DNA of 64,000 nt from Methylomonas aurea (GCF_024505045.1 NZ_JANIBM010000028.1:1-64000), one strand, 5' to 3'; shown: positions 35,219-44,408, counted from the stretch's first letter. Program-made: numbers and translations. Notes: generated by a model not told the origin, from the sequence alone.

Positions 35219-35300
35219 AGGGAGTGGATTAGGAGTTTACTTTCTGGCCTAACCATCGCATCAACTCGGACTACCCAATATGCTACGTTGTGGACAGCAA

Positions 35301-35381
35301 GTAGCCTCGATGGAACGAAGTGGAATCGAGGGCAATTGAAGTCGTCAATTCCTCGATTTCGTTTCACTACATCGAGGCTAC
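35301..35381. repeat. 81-base long palindrome
   Basis: Arms of 31 bases each (GTAGCCTCGATGGAACGAAG start, complement ending CATCGAGGCTAC) match at roughly 24 of 31 positions. Inside them AATTGA-agtcg-TCAATT continues the stem. It looks like a REP-type element and lies between the orphan genes and the right-hand hairpin element. Confidence 0.55.
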
Positions 35382-35414
35382 ATTTACGGACAATCAAGGT
35401 GGCCTTCAAATTCC

Positions 35415-35743
35415 GGGATGGTTTTGTCCCGTATGCCGCGCCGAGCACCGGAGCTTTCGGCGGGAACAGCCCGCAGGGGTGCGGCATGGATGCCGCACAT
35501 CGACAGAGGGGCAGGAGCCCCTTCTGTCGATCCCCGTCGAAAGCGAGGAGCGCAGGACAAATCGGCAGGATAGCCGATTTGCATGCATTGCACCCGTAGG
35601 GCGAGGCACATGGATGTGCCGAGTGAGCTAAGCGACGTCCGGGTCGCCTTTTCTTTGGATACTTTCTTTTGGCGACGCAAAAGAAAGTATCGCGGCTGTC
35701 GGTCCGCGAACCGACATTAAAACACTCGTCGCGATAGCGACAC
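35415..35743 (+). repeat. Multi-hairpin element, right copy
   Basis: Same unit as the left copy in opposite orientation. Stem-loops on the plus strand: CGGG/CCCG (35461-35473), GTGCGGC-ATGGAT-GCCGCAC (35479-35498), ATCGACAG..AGGGGC-AGGA-GCCCCT (35499-35531), CAAATCGGC-AGGATA-GCCGATTTG (35558-35581), GGCAC-ATGGAT-GTGCC (35605-35620), GCGAC/GTCGC (35632-35647), a 14-bp stem (35658-35691), TGTCGGT/ACCGACA (35697-35716) and GTCGC/GCGAC (35728-35741). The AGGATA and second ATGGAT hairpins are missing from the left copy. About ten GGA triplets occur, four of them in loops. Confidence 0.8.
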
Positions 35744-35778
35744 AAACTAAAGCGACTAATCAAAATCAGGTTACACCA

Positions 35779-36993
35779 ATGGCAGTAGGACAAATCGACT
35801 TCCCCACCATGCATGCCGTAAAAGGCATCAAACTCGGCTCCAGTAACGCCGGCATCAAACAAACCGTGCGCGACGACATCTTGGTCATCGAAATGGCCGA
35901 AGGCGGCAGTTGCGCGGCGGTATTCACCCAAAACGCCTTTTGCGCGGCGCCGGTACAGGTCGCCAAGGCGCATTTGCCGATGAACCCGCGCTGGCTGCTG
36001 GTCAATTCCGGCAATGCCAATGCCGGCACCGGCAAACAAGGCTTGCAGGACGCTTTTGCTTGCTGCGCCGGTTTGGCCGGGGAAGTCGATGCGCTGGCGC
36101 AGCAAGTGCTGCCGTTTTCGACCGGCGTGATCGGCGAACCTCTGCCGGTGGAAAAACTGGCGGCGGCGCTGCCGGCCGCGGTCGCCAATCTGGCGGAATC
36201 GCACTGGGACCGGGCGGCGCGAGCAATCATGACCACCGACACCTTTCCGAAAGGCGCATCGTTGAAGCTCGACATCGGCGGCCATCCGGTCGCCATTACC
36301 GGCATTTCCAAAGGCGCCGGTATGATCCAGCCCAATATGGCGACGATGCTGGGCTTTATCGCCACCGACGCCAAAATCGAGCAGGGTCTGCTGCAAGAGT
36401 GCCTGAATACGGCGGTCGAGCAATCGTTTAACCGGATCACCGTCGACGGCGATACTTCGACCAACGACGCCTGCGTGGTATTGGCCAGCGGCTGCAGCGA
36501 CGCGCCGGAGATTCTGCCGGGCAGCGAGCATCTGGCGACGTTCAGCGCAGCCTTGGCCTCGGTCTGCAAACGGCTGGCGGAGTTGATCATTCGCGACGGC
36601 GAAGGCGCCACCAAGCTGATGCGCATCATCGTCGAGCAAGCCCACGACAGCGGCGAAGCGCTGCAAGTGGCAAAAACCATTGCCCATTCGCCGCTGGTCA
36701 AAACCGCGTTCTTCGCCAGCGACCCGAACTGGGGCCGGATATTGGCCGCCGTGGGCCGGGCCGGCGTCGAAAATATGGAGTTGGAGAAAATCGAGATTTA
36801 CCTGGGTACGGTCTGCATCGTCGAAAACGGCGGCCGCGCGCCGTCTTACACCGAACAGGACGGCCAGCGGGTCATGAGCCAGCAGGAAATCGACGTCACG
36901 GTGCGTTTGGGCCGCGGCACGGCCAGCGAACAGGTGTTGACCTGCGACTTCTCCTACGATTACGTCAAAATCAACGCCGAATACCGCACTTAA
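35779..36993 (+). CDS. argJ: Bifunctional ornithine acetyltransferase/N-acetylglutamate synthase
   Basis: 404 residues. It transfers an acetyl group from N-acetylornithine to glutamate, and can also use acetyl-CoA, in arginine synthesis. The self-cleavage site lies before the nucleophile T189 in PNMATMLGF, preceded by KGAGMIQ. The proform splits into two chains. Length is normal. The Nudix-ThiE gene follows 8 bases after and may be cotranscribed. Confidence 0.95.
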   Translation: MAVGQIDFPTMHAVKGIKLGSSNAGIKQTVRDDILVIEMAEGGSCAAVFTQNAFCAAPVQVAKAHLPMNPRWLLVNSGNANAGTGKQGLQDAFACCAGLAGEVDALAQQVLPFSTGVIGEPLPVEKLAAALPAAVANLAESHWDRAARAIMTTDTFPKGASLKLDIGGHPVAITGISKGAGMIQPNMATMLGFIATDAKIEQGLLQECLNTAVEQSFNRITVDGDTSTNDACVVLASGCSDAPEILPGSEHLATFSAALASVCKRLAELIIRDGEGATKLMRIIVEQAHDSGEALQVAKTIAHSPLVKTAFFASDPNWGRILAAVGRAGVENMELEKIEIYLGTVCIVENGGRAPSYTEQDGQRVMSQQEIDVTVRLGRGTASEQVLTCDFSYDYVKINAEYRT

Positions 36994-37001
36994 TTCCGCC
37001 C

Positions 37002-37940
37002 ATGCTCCAGCCAAATAACGTGGTTCACGTCGCGGTCGGCGTCGTTCGCGACACGTCCGGCCGGATACTGATCGCCCGACGCGCTCAACACGCCCACCAG
37101 GGCGGCTTGTGGGAATTTCCCGGCGGCAAGCTGGAACCCGGCGAGCCGGTGCTGCAGGCTCTAGCCCGGGAATTGGAGGAAGAGGTCGGGATTCGGGTCG
37201 CCGCAGCCGAGCCTTTGATCAAAATCCACCACGATTACGGCGACCGCCGGGTGTTGCTGGACGTCTGGAACGTCAACTCGTTCAGCGGCGAAGCCCGGCC
37301 CTGCGAAGGCCAGGCCATGCAATGGGTTAGCGCCTACCAGCTTTCCGACTTCGCCTTTCCGGCCGCCAACCTGCCTATCATCGCCGCCGCGCGGCTGCCG
37401 GCGTATTACGCCATCCTGGAAGGCGCAGATGCGGAATCGATCGTGACGAATTGCCGACGCATAATCGACAGCGGCGTCAAATTAGTGCAATTCCGGGCCA
37501 AAACGCTAACCGCAAACGACAAACAAACCGTGCTCGAACGGGTATTGCAACAATGCCGGCACCATGCCGTCGAAGTGCTGGTCAATGCCGATCTGGATTT
37601 GGATATTAGTCAGGCGCAAGGCATCCATTTGAGCAGCCGGGCGTTACTAAGACTGGATCGACGCCCGGCCGGAATGCGCTGGGTCGCAGCGTCTTGCCAC
37701 ACTGCAGCGGAACTGCAGCATGCGCTGGCGATTGGGGTCGATTTTGCGGTGTTGGCGCCGGTCATGCCGACCGCATCGCACCCCGACACGCCGCCTTTAG
37801 GCTGGCAACGCTTCAGCGAACTGCTGGAGAACGCCAACTTGCCGGTCTTCGCTTTGGGCGGATTGAGCCGGCAGGATTTGGTGCGGGCGCAAGCCGCCGG
37901 CGCTCAGGGTATAGCCGGCATCAGCAGCTTTTTGGCTTGA
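37002..37940 (+). CDS. Nudix hydrolase-thiamine phosphate synthase-like fusion
   Basis: 312 residues. The N-terminal part is a MutT-type Nudix domain with the box spanning residues 41-63 (GGKLEPGEP, then RELEEEVGI). The C-terminal part (about 130-310) is a TIM-barrel resembling ThiE. Such fusions are common in gammaproteobacteria next to the argJ or secA region. The first domain would hydrolyse 8-oxo-dGTP. The second is often shortened and its activity is unproven; no role in thiamine synthesis is shown here. Confidence 0.88.
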   Translation: MLQPNNVVHVAVGVVRDTSGRILIARRAQHAHQGGLWEFPGGKLEPGEPVLQALARELEEEVGIRVAAAEPLIKIHHDYGDRRVLLDVWNVNSFSGEARPCEGQAMQWVSAYQLSDFAFPAANLPIIAAARLPAYYAILEGADAESIVTNCRRIIDSGVKLVQFRAKTLTANDKQTVLERVLQQCRHHAVEVLVNADLDLDISQAQGIHLSSRALLRLDRRPAGMRWVAASCHTAAELQHALAIGVDFAVLAPVMPTASHPDTPPLGWQRFSELLENANLPVFALGGLSRQDLVRAQAAGAQGIAGISSFLA

Positions 37941-37980
37941 AGCGGCCTCACGGCCGCTAATGCCAAATCGGGCCGGCCGG

Positions 37981-38766
37981 CTAACCGCGCCGGGACAGGC
38001 GATTGCCGATTTTTCTGCCGGCCCTGCGCAGTTCCTTGCCGATGGAAGCCAGCAACGCACCGGGCGACCGGTTCATCTTTTCCCGTAACGTCCGGCCGCG
38101 CTTTTTCGCGACTTCGTACAGCTCGGGATGCACGCAATTCATAAACGCCAAATTCTCCAGTTCATGAAAGCCCTTACCAAGCAAGTCCCGGTACAACGGA
38201 TGGGCTTTGTTCACGTACAGGAAGGTGTTCTGTACATAGCAGGTATCGATGCCGGCTTTACCCCAGAACACCGGCCGGAACAGATCGAAAATCGCGTAGC
38301 CGCGCTGGCGGAACATCGCCCCCCAATCGCTATGCATACGTTCGTTAATATGGTTGGTCCCGCCCTGGCCAAGGTAGGCCGCACCGAACAACACCACGTC
38401 GGATAAGGCCGCCAGCGACTCGACGAAATTTTCCGACACGGCCGGTTCCAGATGCTCGGCCACTTCCAGCGACATTGCCAACTCGAATCTTTCCGGCACG
38501 GAAACAGTTTGGTTCAGATCGACCGGATTGAAGCGGATTCTGGCGTCGACCATATTCTGCTGGCTATTCCAGACGCCATCGTAGCCCACCACTGTTTCCG
38601 CGCCCAAATCCGCTGCCGCCTTCAGCCAGGTGCCGGCACCGCAGCCCAGATCGACGACCGAGCGCGGCGCATGGAAACCCCAGAGGTAACCGAGATATTG
38701 TTCGGCCGACAGCAAGCTGCCGGTCTTTTGCGAATCGTAAAAGGCTTGGTCGTAGTACTGCTTCAT
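37981..38766 (-). CDS. Class I SAM-dependent methyltransferase
   Basis: 261 residues. SAM-binding motif I is VVDLGCGAGTW (37-47), followed by MVDARIRFNPVDL and later VAEHLEPAVSENF. The end is basic (RKIGNRLSRRG). Family members often sit in glycan clusters and modify sugars or small metabolites, but the substrate is unknown. It is minus-strand, 25 bases downstream of yacG. Confidence 0.85.
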   Translation of the reverse strand: MKQYYDQAFYDSQKTGSLLSAEQYLGYLWGFHAPRSVVDLGCGAGTWLKAAADLGAETVVGYDGVWNSQQNMVDARIRFNPVDLNQTVSVPERFELAMSLEVAEHLEPAVSENFVESLAALSDVVLFGAAYLGQGGTNHINERMHSDWGAMFRQRGYAIFDLFRPVFWGKAGIDTCYVQNTFLYVNKAHPLYRDLLGKGFHELENLAFMNCVHPELYEVAKKRGRTLREKMNRSPGALLASIGKELRRAGRKIGNRLSRRG

Positions 38767-38791
38767 CGGTCTTTATGTTGCTGGAGTGAAA

Positions 38792-39007
38792 TTAAAACGG
38801 CTGACCGTCGTCGGCATCCGACCGGCCGGGAGTTTCGTTATCCCAGACCGGCGGACCGGGAATCTTGTGCGCTTCGGTCGCCCAATCGCCAAGGTCGATC
38901 AACTTGCAGCGTTCCGAGCAAAACGGTTTGAATTTTTCGGCGGCAACCCAGGCCACCGGTTTACGGCAGGTAGGGCAGGCGACTTGCGGCGGGGACTGCG
39001 CGGCCAT
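38792..39007 (-). CDS. yacG: DNA gyrase inhibitor / zinc protein YacG
   Basis: 71 residues from the ATG giving [12 protein letters not shown] longer frame starts inside zapD and is not supported. Four zinc-ligand cysteines are C11, C14, C30 and C34 (CPTC and CSERC). YacG binds the GyrB subunit. Its stop-start junction with zapD overlaps by one base (TGATG), and the order coaE-zapD-yacG is typical. Confidence 0.9.
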   Translation of the reverse strand: MAAQSPPQVACPTCRKPVAWVAAEKFKPFCSERCKLIDLGDWATEAHKIPGPPVWDNETPGRSDADDGQPF

Positions 39008-39780
39008 CAGAACATGCAGCGGGTCAAATGGAATTCGACATCGTCCTGGGTTTGGCACGGCCGGTTCTCATCGGCCGACGGGATCATGAAGCGAATGCTG
39101 AAGCGGTGTTTGCCGCCGCTGATCTCGGCGAAACAGCGCTGCTCCGGTTGCAAAGCCACGCGCAGCAACTGCACCGGATGGTTTTTGTTGTCGAGCGCCA
39201 ATTGAAAAAAACCGGCTTTGGCAACCTCCGGGGTCGGAATACTGCTTTGGCGGATGAAGCCTAAAATCAGGTCGATCGCCACCCGAATATCGACAAACGG
39301 TTGGGTCCAGCGCTCCAAATCCTTTTGCTGCTCGATTTCGTCCTGCTCCAACCAGTAATGAAACGCCGGCAGATCGAACGAGCAACTGCCACCGGGTATC
39401 GAATTGCGCTGCGAGATACTCTGAAACAAATCGCTTTCCATCACGCTGATACCGATCTTGCCGTTGGCGCTGTATAAATTGCGGCTGGCCTGGTTCAAGT
39501 CGGCCAGAATTTCCTGCAGTTTTTCGTCGTCGACGCCGTGGTTATGGGCCAATTGGTTCAACACCTTGGTGTGGCGGTCCAATTCTTTGATCAATTCGGA
39601 TTTAAGATCGCTGCGGCTGAAGATGGTCAGAATATCCAACAAGACGGAGATGGCGGCGCGTTTGTCGAACACGGAAGCGCCCAACATAAAATGGCTGAGC
39701 TGTTGAAAGAGCTGCTCCAAGCGCATAAACACACGAATTCGTTCGTTGAGCGGAAATTCGTAGACTATTTGTGTATTCAA
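39007..39780 (-). CDS. zapD: Cell division protein ZapD
   Basis: 257 residues. It is a soluble, mostly helical protein followed by a beta-rich C-terminus that cross-links FtsZ filaments at midcell. The N-terminus ([17 protein letters not shown]) and the R-rich C-terminal half match ZapD/YacF. It overlaps coaE by 4 bases upstream and yacG by 1 base downstream. Confidence 0.93.
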   Translation of the reverse strand: MNTQIVYEFPLNERIRVFMRLEQLFQQLSHFMLGASVFDKRAAISVLLDILTIFSRSDLKSELIKELDRHTKVLNQLAHNHGVDDEKLQEILADLNQASRNLYSANGKIGISVMESDLFQSISQRNSIPGGSCSFDLPAFHYWLEQDEIEQQKDLERWTQPFVDIRVAIDLILGFIRQSSIPTPEVAKAGFFQLALDNKNHPVQLLRVALQPEQRCFAEISGGKHRFSIRFMIPSADENRPCQTQDDVEFHLTRCMF

Positions 39781-40388
39781 GCCGATGGTGTCCTGGCGGT
39801 GGCTAAAAAAATGTAGGAATTGTGCAGGCTTTTAACCTGTTCTGCAAGCAGCTCCGGCCCGGCGCTATTGTCGATCACGTCGTCGGCGCGGGCCAGCCGT
39901 TCCAGCCTCGGCATCTGGCTGGCGACGATGGCCTGAGCCTGCTCGGCGCTGAGTTTGTCCCGGGTTACGACCCGTTCGATCTGCACGGGTTGCGGGCAAT
40001 CGACGACCAGGATCCGGTCCACAACATACGGATTTTTCGATTCAAGGAGCAACGGCACCGCAATCAGGCAGTAATCGGAGTGCAATGCCGCCACGTCGGC
40101 AGCGATGCGGGCATAGACCCGCGGATGCATGATGGCGTCCAGCCGCCGCCTTTGCTCCGGATCGGCAAAGATCGCCTCGCGCAATTTGGGCCGATCCAGG
40201 CTGCCGTCGGTTTTCAACATGTCGGCACCGAATGCCTGGACGATGGCTTGCAAGGCCGGCTCGCCCGGCTCCACCAGGCGGCGGGCGATCAAATCGGCAT
40301 CCACCACCGGCACATCCAGTTCGGCAAACAAGCGGCATACCGTGGTTTTGCCGCAGCCGATGCCGCCGGTCAAACCGACTTTCAACAT
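39777..40388 (-). CDS. coaE: Dephospho-CoA kinase
   Basis: 203 residues. It phosphorylates the 3'-hydroxyl of dephospho-CoA in the last step of coenzyme A synthesis. The P-loop is GGIGCGKT (8-15). The family motif DADLIAR (residues 31-37) and the lid region follow. The start overlaps nothing upstream (3 bases after pilD), and the end overlaps zapD by 4 bases. Confidence 0.95.
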   Translation of the reverse strand: MLKVGLTGGIGCGKTTVCRLFAELDVPVVDADLIARRLVEPGEPALQAIVQAFGADMLKTDGSLDRPKLREAIFADPEQRRRLDAIMHPRVYARIAADVAALHSDYCLIAVPLLLESKNPYVVDRILVVDCPQPVQIERVVTRDKLSAEQAQAIVASQMPRLERLARADDVIDNSAGPELLAEQVKSLHNSYIFLATARTPSA

Positions 40389-40391
40389 CGG

Positions 40392-41258
40392 TCACAGACC
40401 TGCAAGCCGCAGATACCAGGCATTGATCTGTTCGCCCCACAACAACGCCAGCCAGCCGGCCATAGCCAGATACGGCCCGAACGGAATCGGCTTGGCCGCA
40501 TCGCGCCGGCAGAACACGATCATCGCGACACCGACCGCTGCGCCGACCAGCGAAGACAACAATACGATCAACGGCAAGTATTGCCAGCCCAGCCAAGCTC
40601 CGAATACGGCCAGTAATTTGAAATCGCCGTAGCCCATGCCTTCCTTGCCGGTCAATAATTTAAAACCGTGGTACACGCTCCACAAACTCAAATAACCGGC
40701 CACCGCGCCGACGATGCTGTCGCGGCTGTCGGCGAAAATGCCGAACACGCTGAGCAGCAAGCCCAGCCACACCAAAGGCAGCGTAATGGAGTCCGGCAGC
40801 AATTGCTGGTCGATGTCGATAAAGCTCAAGGCGATCAGGCACCAGGTCAACGGCAACGCCAGCGCCAGCGCCCAGCCGTAACCCAATCGCCAAGCGACCA
40901 GCGCCGAACAGATGCCGGTGAAAGCCTCGATCATGGGATAGCGCCAGCCGATTTTGCTACCGCAGTTGGCGCACTTGCCGCCGAGCAGCAAATAGCTCAG
41001 GACCGGGATGTTTTGGTAGGCTTTGATTTCGGCTTTGCACGCCGGACAGTGCGAAGCCGGCAATAACAAATCGAAACGTTCAGCCGGAGCTTCGGCCGGC
41101 AATTCCAGGAATTCGCGGCATTCGCGCCGCCAAGCGGCTTGCATCATTAACGGCAGCCGGTAAATCACCACGTTCAAAAAACTACCGACCAGCAGGCCGA
41201 GTACTAAAACGCTTCCGATCAAAAAACCGGGAGATTGTGCTAAGGCATTAGACAACAT
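40392..41258 (-). CDS. pilD: Type IV prepilin peptidase
   Basis: 288 residues, polytopic. It cleaves and N-methylates type IV prepilins and pseudopilins at the inner membrane. The zinc-type cysteines are C71, C74, C96 and C99 in the cytoplasmic loop. The catalytic aspartates lie in IDIDQQLLPD (near D148/D150) and GYGDFKLL. About seven transmembrane helices. It follows pilC in the pilBCD order and precedes coaE. Confidence 0.94.
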   Translation of the reverse strand: MLSNALAQSPGFLIGSVLVLGLLVGSFLNVVIYRLPLMMQAAWRRECREFLELPAEAPAERFDLLLPASHCPACKAEIKAYQNIPVLSYLLLGGKCANCGSKIGWRYPMIEAFTGICSALVAWRLGYGWALALALPLTWCLIALSFIDIDQQLLPDSITLPLVWLGLLLSVFGIFADSRDSIVGAVAGYLSLWSVYHGFKLLTGKEGMGYGDFKLLAVFGAWLGWQYLPLIVLLSSLVGAAVGVAMIVFCRRDAAKPIPFGPYLAMAGWLALLWGEQINAWYLRLAGL

Positions 41259-41317
41259 AGTAAGCAGGAAAGATTAGCCGGCTCCGCCGCCTGTAACAGG
41301 CCGGAACCGGCAACACG

Positions 41318-42535
41318 TTAGATAGCGGCGCCCAATTTGAAGATCGGCAAATACATTGCCACGATCAAACCGCCGACCAAAATACCCAAGATCACCATGA
41401 TGATCGGCTCCATCAAACTGCTCAAGTTATCGACCAGATTATCGACCTCTTCTTCGTAAAAATCGGCGACCTTATCCAGCATGGCGTCGATCGAACCGGA
41501 TTCCTCGCCGATGGCCACCATTTGCACCACCATATTCGGAAATATGCCGGTGGTTTCCAAGGCAAACTTCAGTTGCTGGCCGGTAGCGACGTCGTCGCGC
41601 ACTCTCATTACCGCATCGTAGAATAGGATATTGCCGCAAGCACCGGCCACCGACACCAAGGCTTCGACCAACGGCACACCGGCGGCCGACATGGTCGATA
41701 GGGTTCTTGCGAAGCGGGCAATCGCCGATTTCTGCAAAATCATGCCGACCACCGGAATTTTCAGCAACAGCCGATCCAGAAAATGGTTGAACGCCTTGGA
41801 GCGTTTCTTGAAATACATGAAGGTGTAGCCGCCTATAAACAGCACGCCGACCACGGCCCACCACCATTCCTGCACCCAGGCCGACAACTCGATGACGAAT
41901 TGGGTAAAAGCCGGCAAATCGGCGCCGAAACCTTTAAACAAATCCTCGAACACCGGCACCACGAACACCAACAAAATGGCCGTAACGATGAAGGCCACCA
42001 CCAATACCGCTACCGGATAGGTCAGGGCCTTTTTGACTTTTTTCTTGATCGATTCGGTCTTTTCCTTATATGTGGCAATCTTATCCAGCAGGGTTTCCAA
42101 TACCCCGGCATGCTCGCCAGCTTCGACCAGATTGCAAAACAAGGCGTCGAAATACAGCGGCTTGCGGCCCAACGCTTGCGCCAGCGTATCGCCGCCCTCG
42201 ACGTCGGCTTTGATCGACAGCAGCATTTCCGACATGCTGGCGTTGTCGTGGCCCTTGCCGATGATATCGAACGACTGTACCAACGGCACGCCAGCCGCCA
42301 GCATGGTCGCCAATTGGCGGGCAAAGACGGCAATGTCGCCGGGCGTGATTTTTTGCACCCGCGGACTGAACAACGGTTTCGCCTTGGGCTTGATGCCGAT
42401 CACCCGGATGCCCATCCGCCGCAATTCGGCGCGGGCGATCACCTCGCTCTTGGCGCTGATGGTGCCCTTGGTCTTACGGTTCTGTTTGTCGAAACCGTCC
42501 CAGTTAAACTCGATTTGCTCTTCTTGTTTTGCCAT
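41318..42535 (-). CDS. pilC: Type IV pilus inner-membrane platform protein PilC
   Basis: 405 residues with two T2SSF domains (about 70-195 and 275-400), each ending in hydrophobic helices. PilC is the platform in the inner membrane on which PilB and PilT work. The start is 3 bases after the pilB stop. No anomalies are seen. Confidence 0.95.
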   Translation of the reverse strand: MAKQEEQIEFNWDGFDKQNRKTKGTISAKSEVIARAELRRMGIRVIGIKPKAKPLFSPRVQKITPGDIAVFARQLATMLAAGVPLVQSFDIIGKGHDNASMSEMLLSIKADVEGGDTLAQALGRKPLYFDALFCNLVEAGEHAGVLETLLDKIATYKEKTESIKKKVKKALTYPVAVLVVAFIVTAILLVFVVPVFEDLFKGFGADLPAFTQFVIELSAWVQEWWWAVVGVLFIGGYTFMYFKKRSKAFNHFLDRLLLKIPVVGMILQKSAIARFARTLSTMSAAGVPLVEALVSVAGACGNILFYDAVMRVRDDVATGQQLKFALETTGIFPNMVVQMVAIGEESGSIDAMLDKVADFYEEEVDNLVDNLSSLMEPIIMVILGILVGGLIVAMYLPIFKLGAAI

Positions 42536-42537
42536 GG

Positions 42538-44253
42538 TTATTCCGTGGTAACGCGGTCAATTTCTTCCAGCGAGGTAATGCCCTGGCGGACTTTCAACAG
42601 GCCGGAGGCGCGCAGGTCGTTAATGCCCTCGCTGCGCGACAATTCGGCCATCTCCATCGCATTGCCACCGCGCAGGATCAAGGCCCGCATTTTTTCGGTG
42701 ATCGGCATCACCTGATAAATACCGACTCGCCCTTTATAGCCGTTGTTACAATGTTCGCAGCCCACCGGACCGAAAATCTTGAAGCTGCCGAGTTCCTCCT
42801 TTTTGAAACCGGCCGAGACCAGCGCGCTTTCCGGGTAATCCATTTCTTTCTTGCAATGCTCGCACAAGCGCCGCGCCAGACGTTGCGCCATGATCAGCAA
42901 CACCGCCGAGACGATGTTGAACGGCTCTATGCCCATTTGCACCAGACGGTTGATAGTTTGCGGTGCGTCGTTGGTATGCAGCGTCGACAACACCAAGTGA
43001 CCGGTTTGCGCCGCTTTGACCGCAATACTGGCAGTTTCGTAATCGCGAATCTCGCCGACCATGATGATGTCCGGGTCCTGACGCAAGAATGCCTTGAGCG
43101 CTTCGGCAAAAGTCAGACCGGCTTTGGGGTTGACGTTAACCTGGTTGATGCCTTCCACGGTGATCTCGACCGGATCTTCCGCAGTGGAAATGTTACGCTC
43201 GACGCTGTTCAGTATATTCAGGCCGGTGTATAGCGATACCGTCTTACCGCTACCGGTCGGGCCGGTTACCAGCACCATGCCGTAGGGTTTGTGGATCGCT
43301 TCCAGAAAGTTTTTCTGCTGTTCGGGTTCGAAACCGAGTTTTTCGATACCGATTTGGGCGCTGGTCGGATCGAGAATCCGCAATACCACTTTTTCGCCGA
43401 ACAAGGTCGGACAGGTATTGACCCGGAAATCGATGGCGCGGTTTTTCGAAATCTGCATCTTGATCCGTCCGTCCTGCGGCACCCTACGTTCGGCGATGTC
43501 CATTTTCGACATGACTTTCAGCCGGGAGATGATCCGGTTGGCGATACCGACCGGCGGGCTCGCTACTTCAGACAGAATACCGTCGGCGCGGAAGCGGATG
43601 CGGAAGCGCTTCTCGAACGGTTCCATGTGAATATCCGAAACGCCGCGCTTGATCGAATCCAGCAGAATCTTGTTGACGAAGCGGACGATAGGCGCGTCGT
43701 CGATATCCGAACCGGTGGTTTCTTCTGCCGGCTTGACCTCGTCGCCGGCGGAAATATCGATATTATCCAGATCGTCGTCGAGCAAATCCTTCATCGACGT
43801 ATCGGCGGCTTCCAGCGCCGTGTCGATCATCCTGATCAACTTGTCTTCTTCGACCAGAATGTTTTCGGTGTTATGCCGGGTGTGGAACTTGATCTCGTCC
43901 AGAGCCTGGAAGTTGGTCGGATCGGCCGTCGCGACGAACAAGCGGTTGCCGCGTTTGAACAAGGGCAGCGCATGGTGCTGGCGAATCAATTTTTCGCTGA
44001 CCATTTTGATCGGCAAAAACGACGGATCGATCGCGTCCAGATCGAGGAACGGCACGCCGAATTCGGCCGAAGCCAGCGTCGCAATGGTTTTGCTATCCGC
44101 GTATTTGTGTTCGACCAGGTAACTGATAAACGCCTGTTTGCGCTTTTGCGCCTCCTGCAAACAGGTCGCGGCCGACTCTTCGGTCAGCAGCCCCTTTTGA
44201 ATCAGGCACTTAACCAGACCGCTGAAATGAATGTTGGAAGGTGCTGTCGCCAT
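42538..44253 (-). CDS. pilB: Type IV pilus assembly ATPase PilB
   Basis: 571 residues. It powers pilus extension. The N-terminal MshEN-type region (1-170) is followed by the secretion ATPase core with Walker A GPTGSGKT near residue 330, Asp boxes, and Walker B around VGEIRDYETAS. The tetracysteine zinc motif (CEHC...CEHC) lies near residues 460-500. pilB starts the pilBCD cluster. Confidence 0.95.
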   Translation of the reverse strand: MATAPSNIHFSGLVKCLIQKGLLTEESAATCLQEAQKRKQAFISYLVEHKYADSKTIATLASAEFGVPFLDLDAIDPSFLPIKMVSEKLIRQHHALPLFKRGNRLFVATADPTNFQALDEIKFHTRHNTENILVEEDKLIRMIDTALEAADTSMKDLLDDDLDNIDISAGDEVKPAEETTGSDIDDAPIVRFVNKILLDSIKRGVSDIHMEPFEKRFRIRFRADGILSEVASPPVGIANRIISRLKVMSKMDIAERRVPQDGRIKMQISKNRAIDFRVNTCPTLFGEKVVLRILDPTSAQIGIEKLGFEPEQQKNFLEAIHKPYGMVLVTGPTGSGKTVSLYTGLNILNSVERNISTAEDPVEITVEGINQVNVNPKAGLTFAEALKAFLRQDPDIIMVGEIRDYETASIAVKAAQTGHLVLSTLHTNDAPQTINRLVQMGIEPFNIVSAVLLIMAQRLARRLCEHCKKEMDYPESALVSAGFKKEELGSFKIFGPVGCEHCNNGYKGRVGIYQVMPITEKMRALILRGGNAMEMAELSRSEGINDLRASGLLKVRQGITSLEEIDRVTTE

Positions 44254-44379
44254 GAAAAAAGGTCAAGATTGGTTTTACTGCAGCTTTGTGCTGCAAATAT
44301 AGATGAAGTAAGGATTTTATCCAAACTCGACGCTACGTATTGACCGGCTGACGGCGGGGGGACAGATGCGAAAGGGGAG

Positions 44380-44408
44380 CGCAGCCGCCGCGCATGATGG
44401 CGGCTGCG
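44380..44408. terminator. GC-rich hairpin between thiC and pilB
   Basis: A perfect 10-bp stem (CGCAGCCGCC with its complement) around a nine-base loop, 13 bases after the thiC stop. There is no strong T tract, so intrinsic termination is uncertain. Confidence 0.35.

Noticed and set aside
35032-37014. 660-codon minus-strand frame covering the hairpin element and argJ
   Set aside because: It runs through the non-coding element and opposite argJ, and its product resembles nothing.
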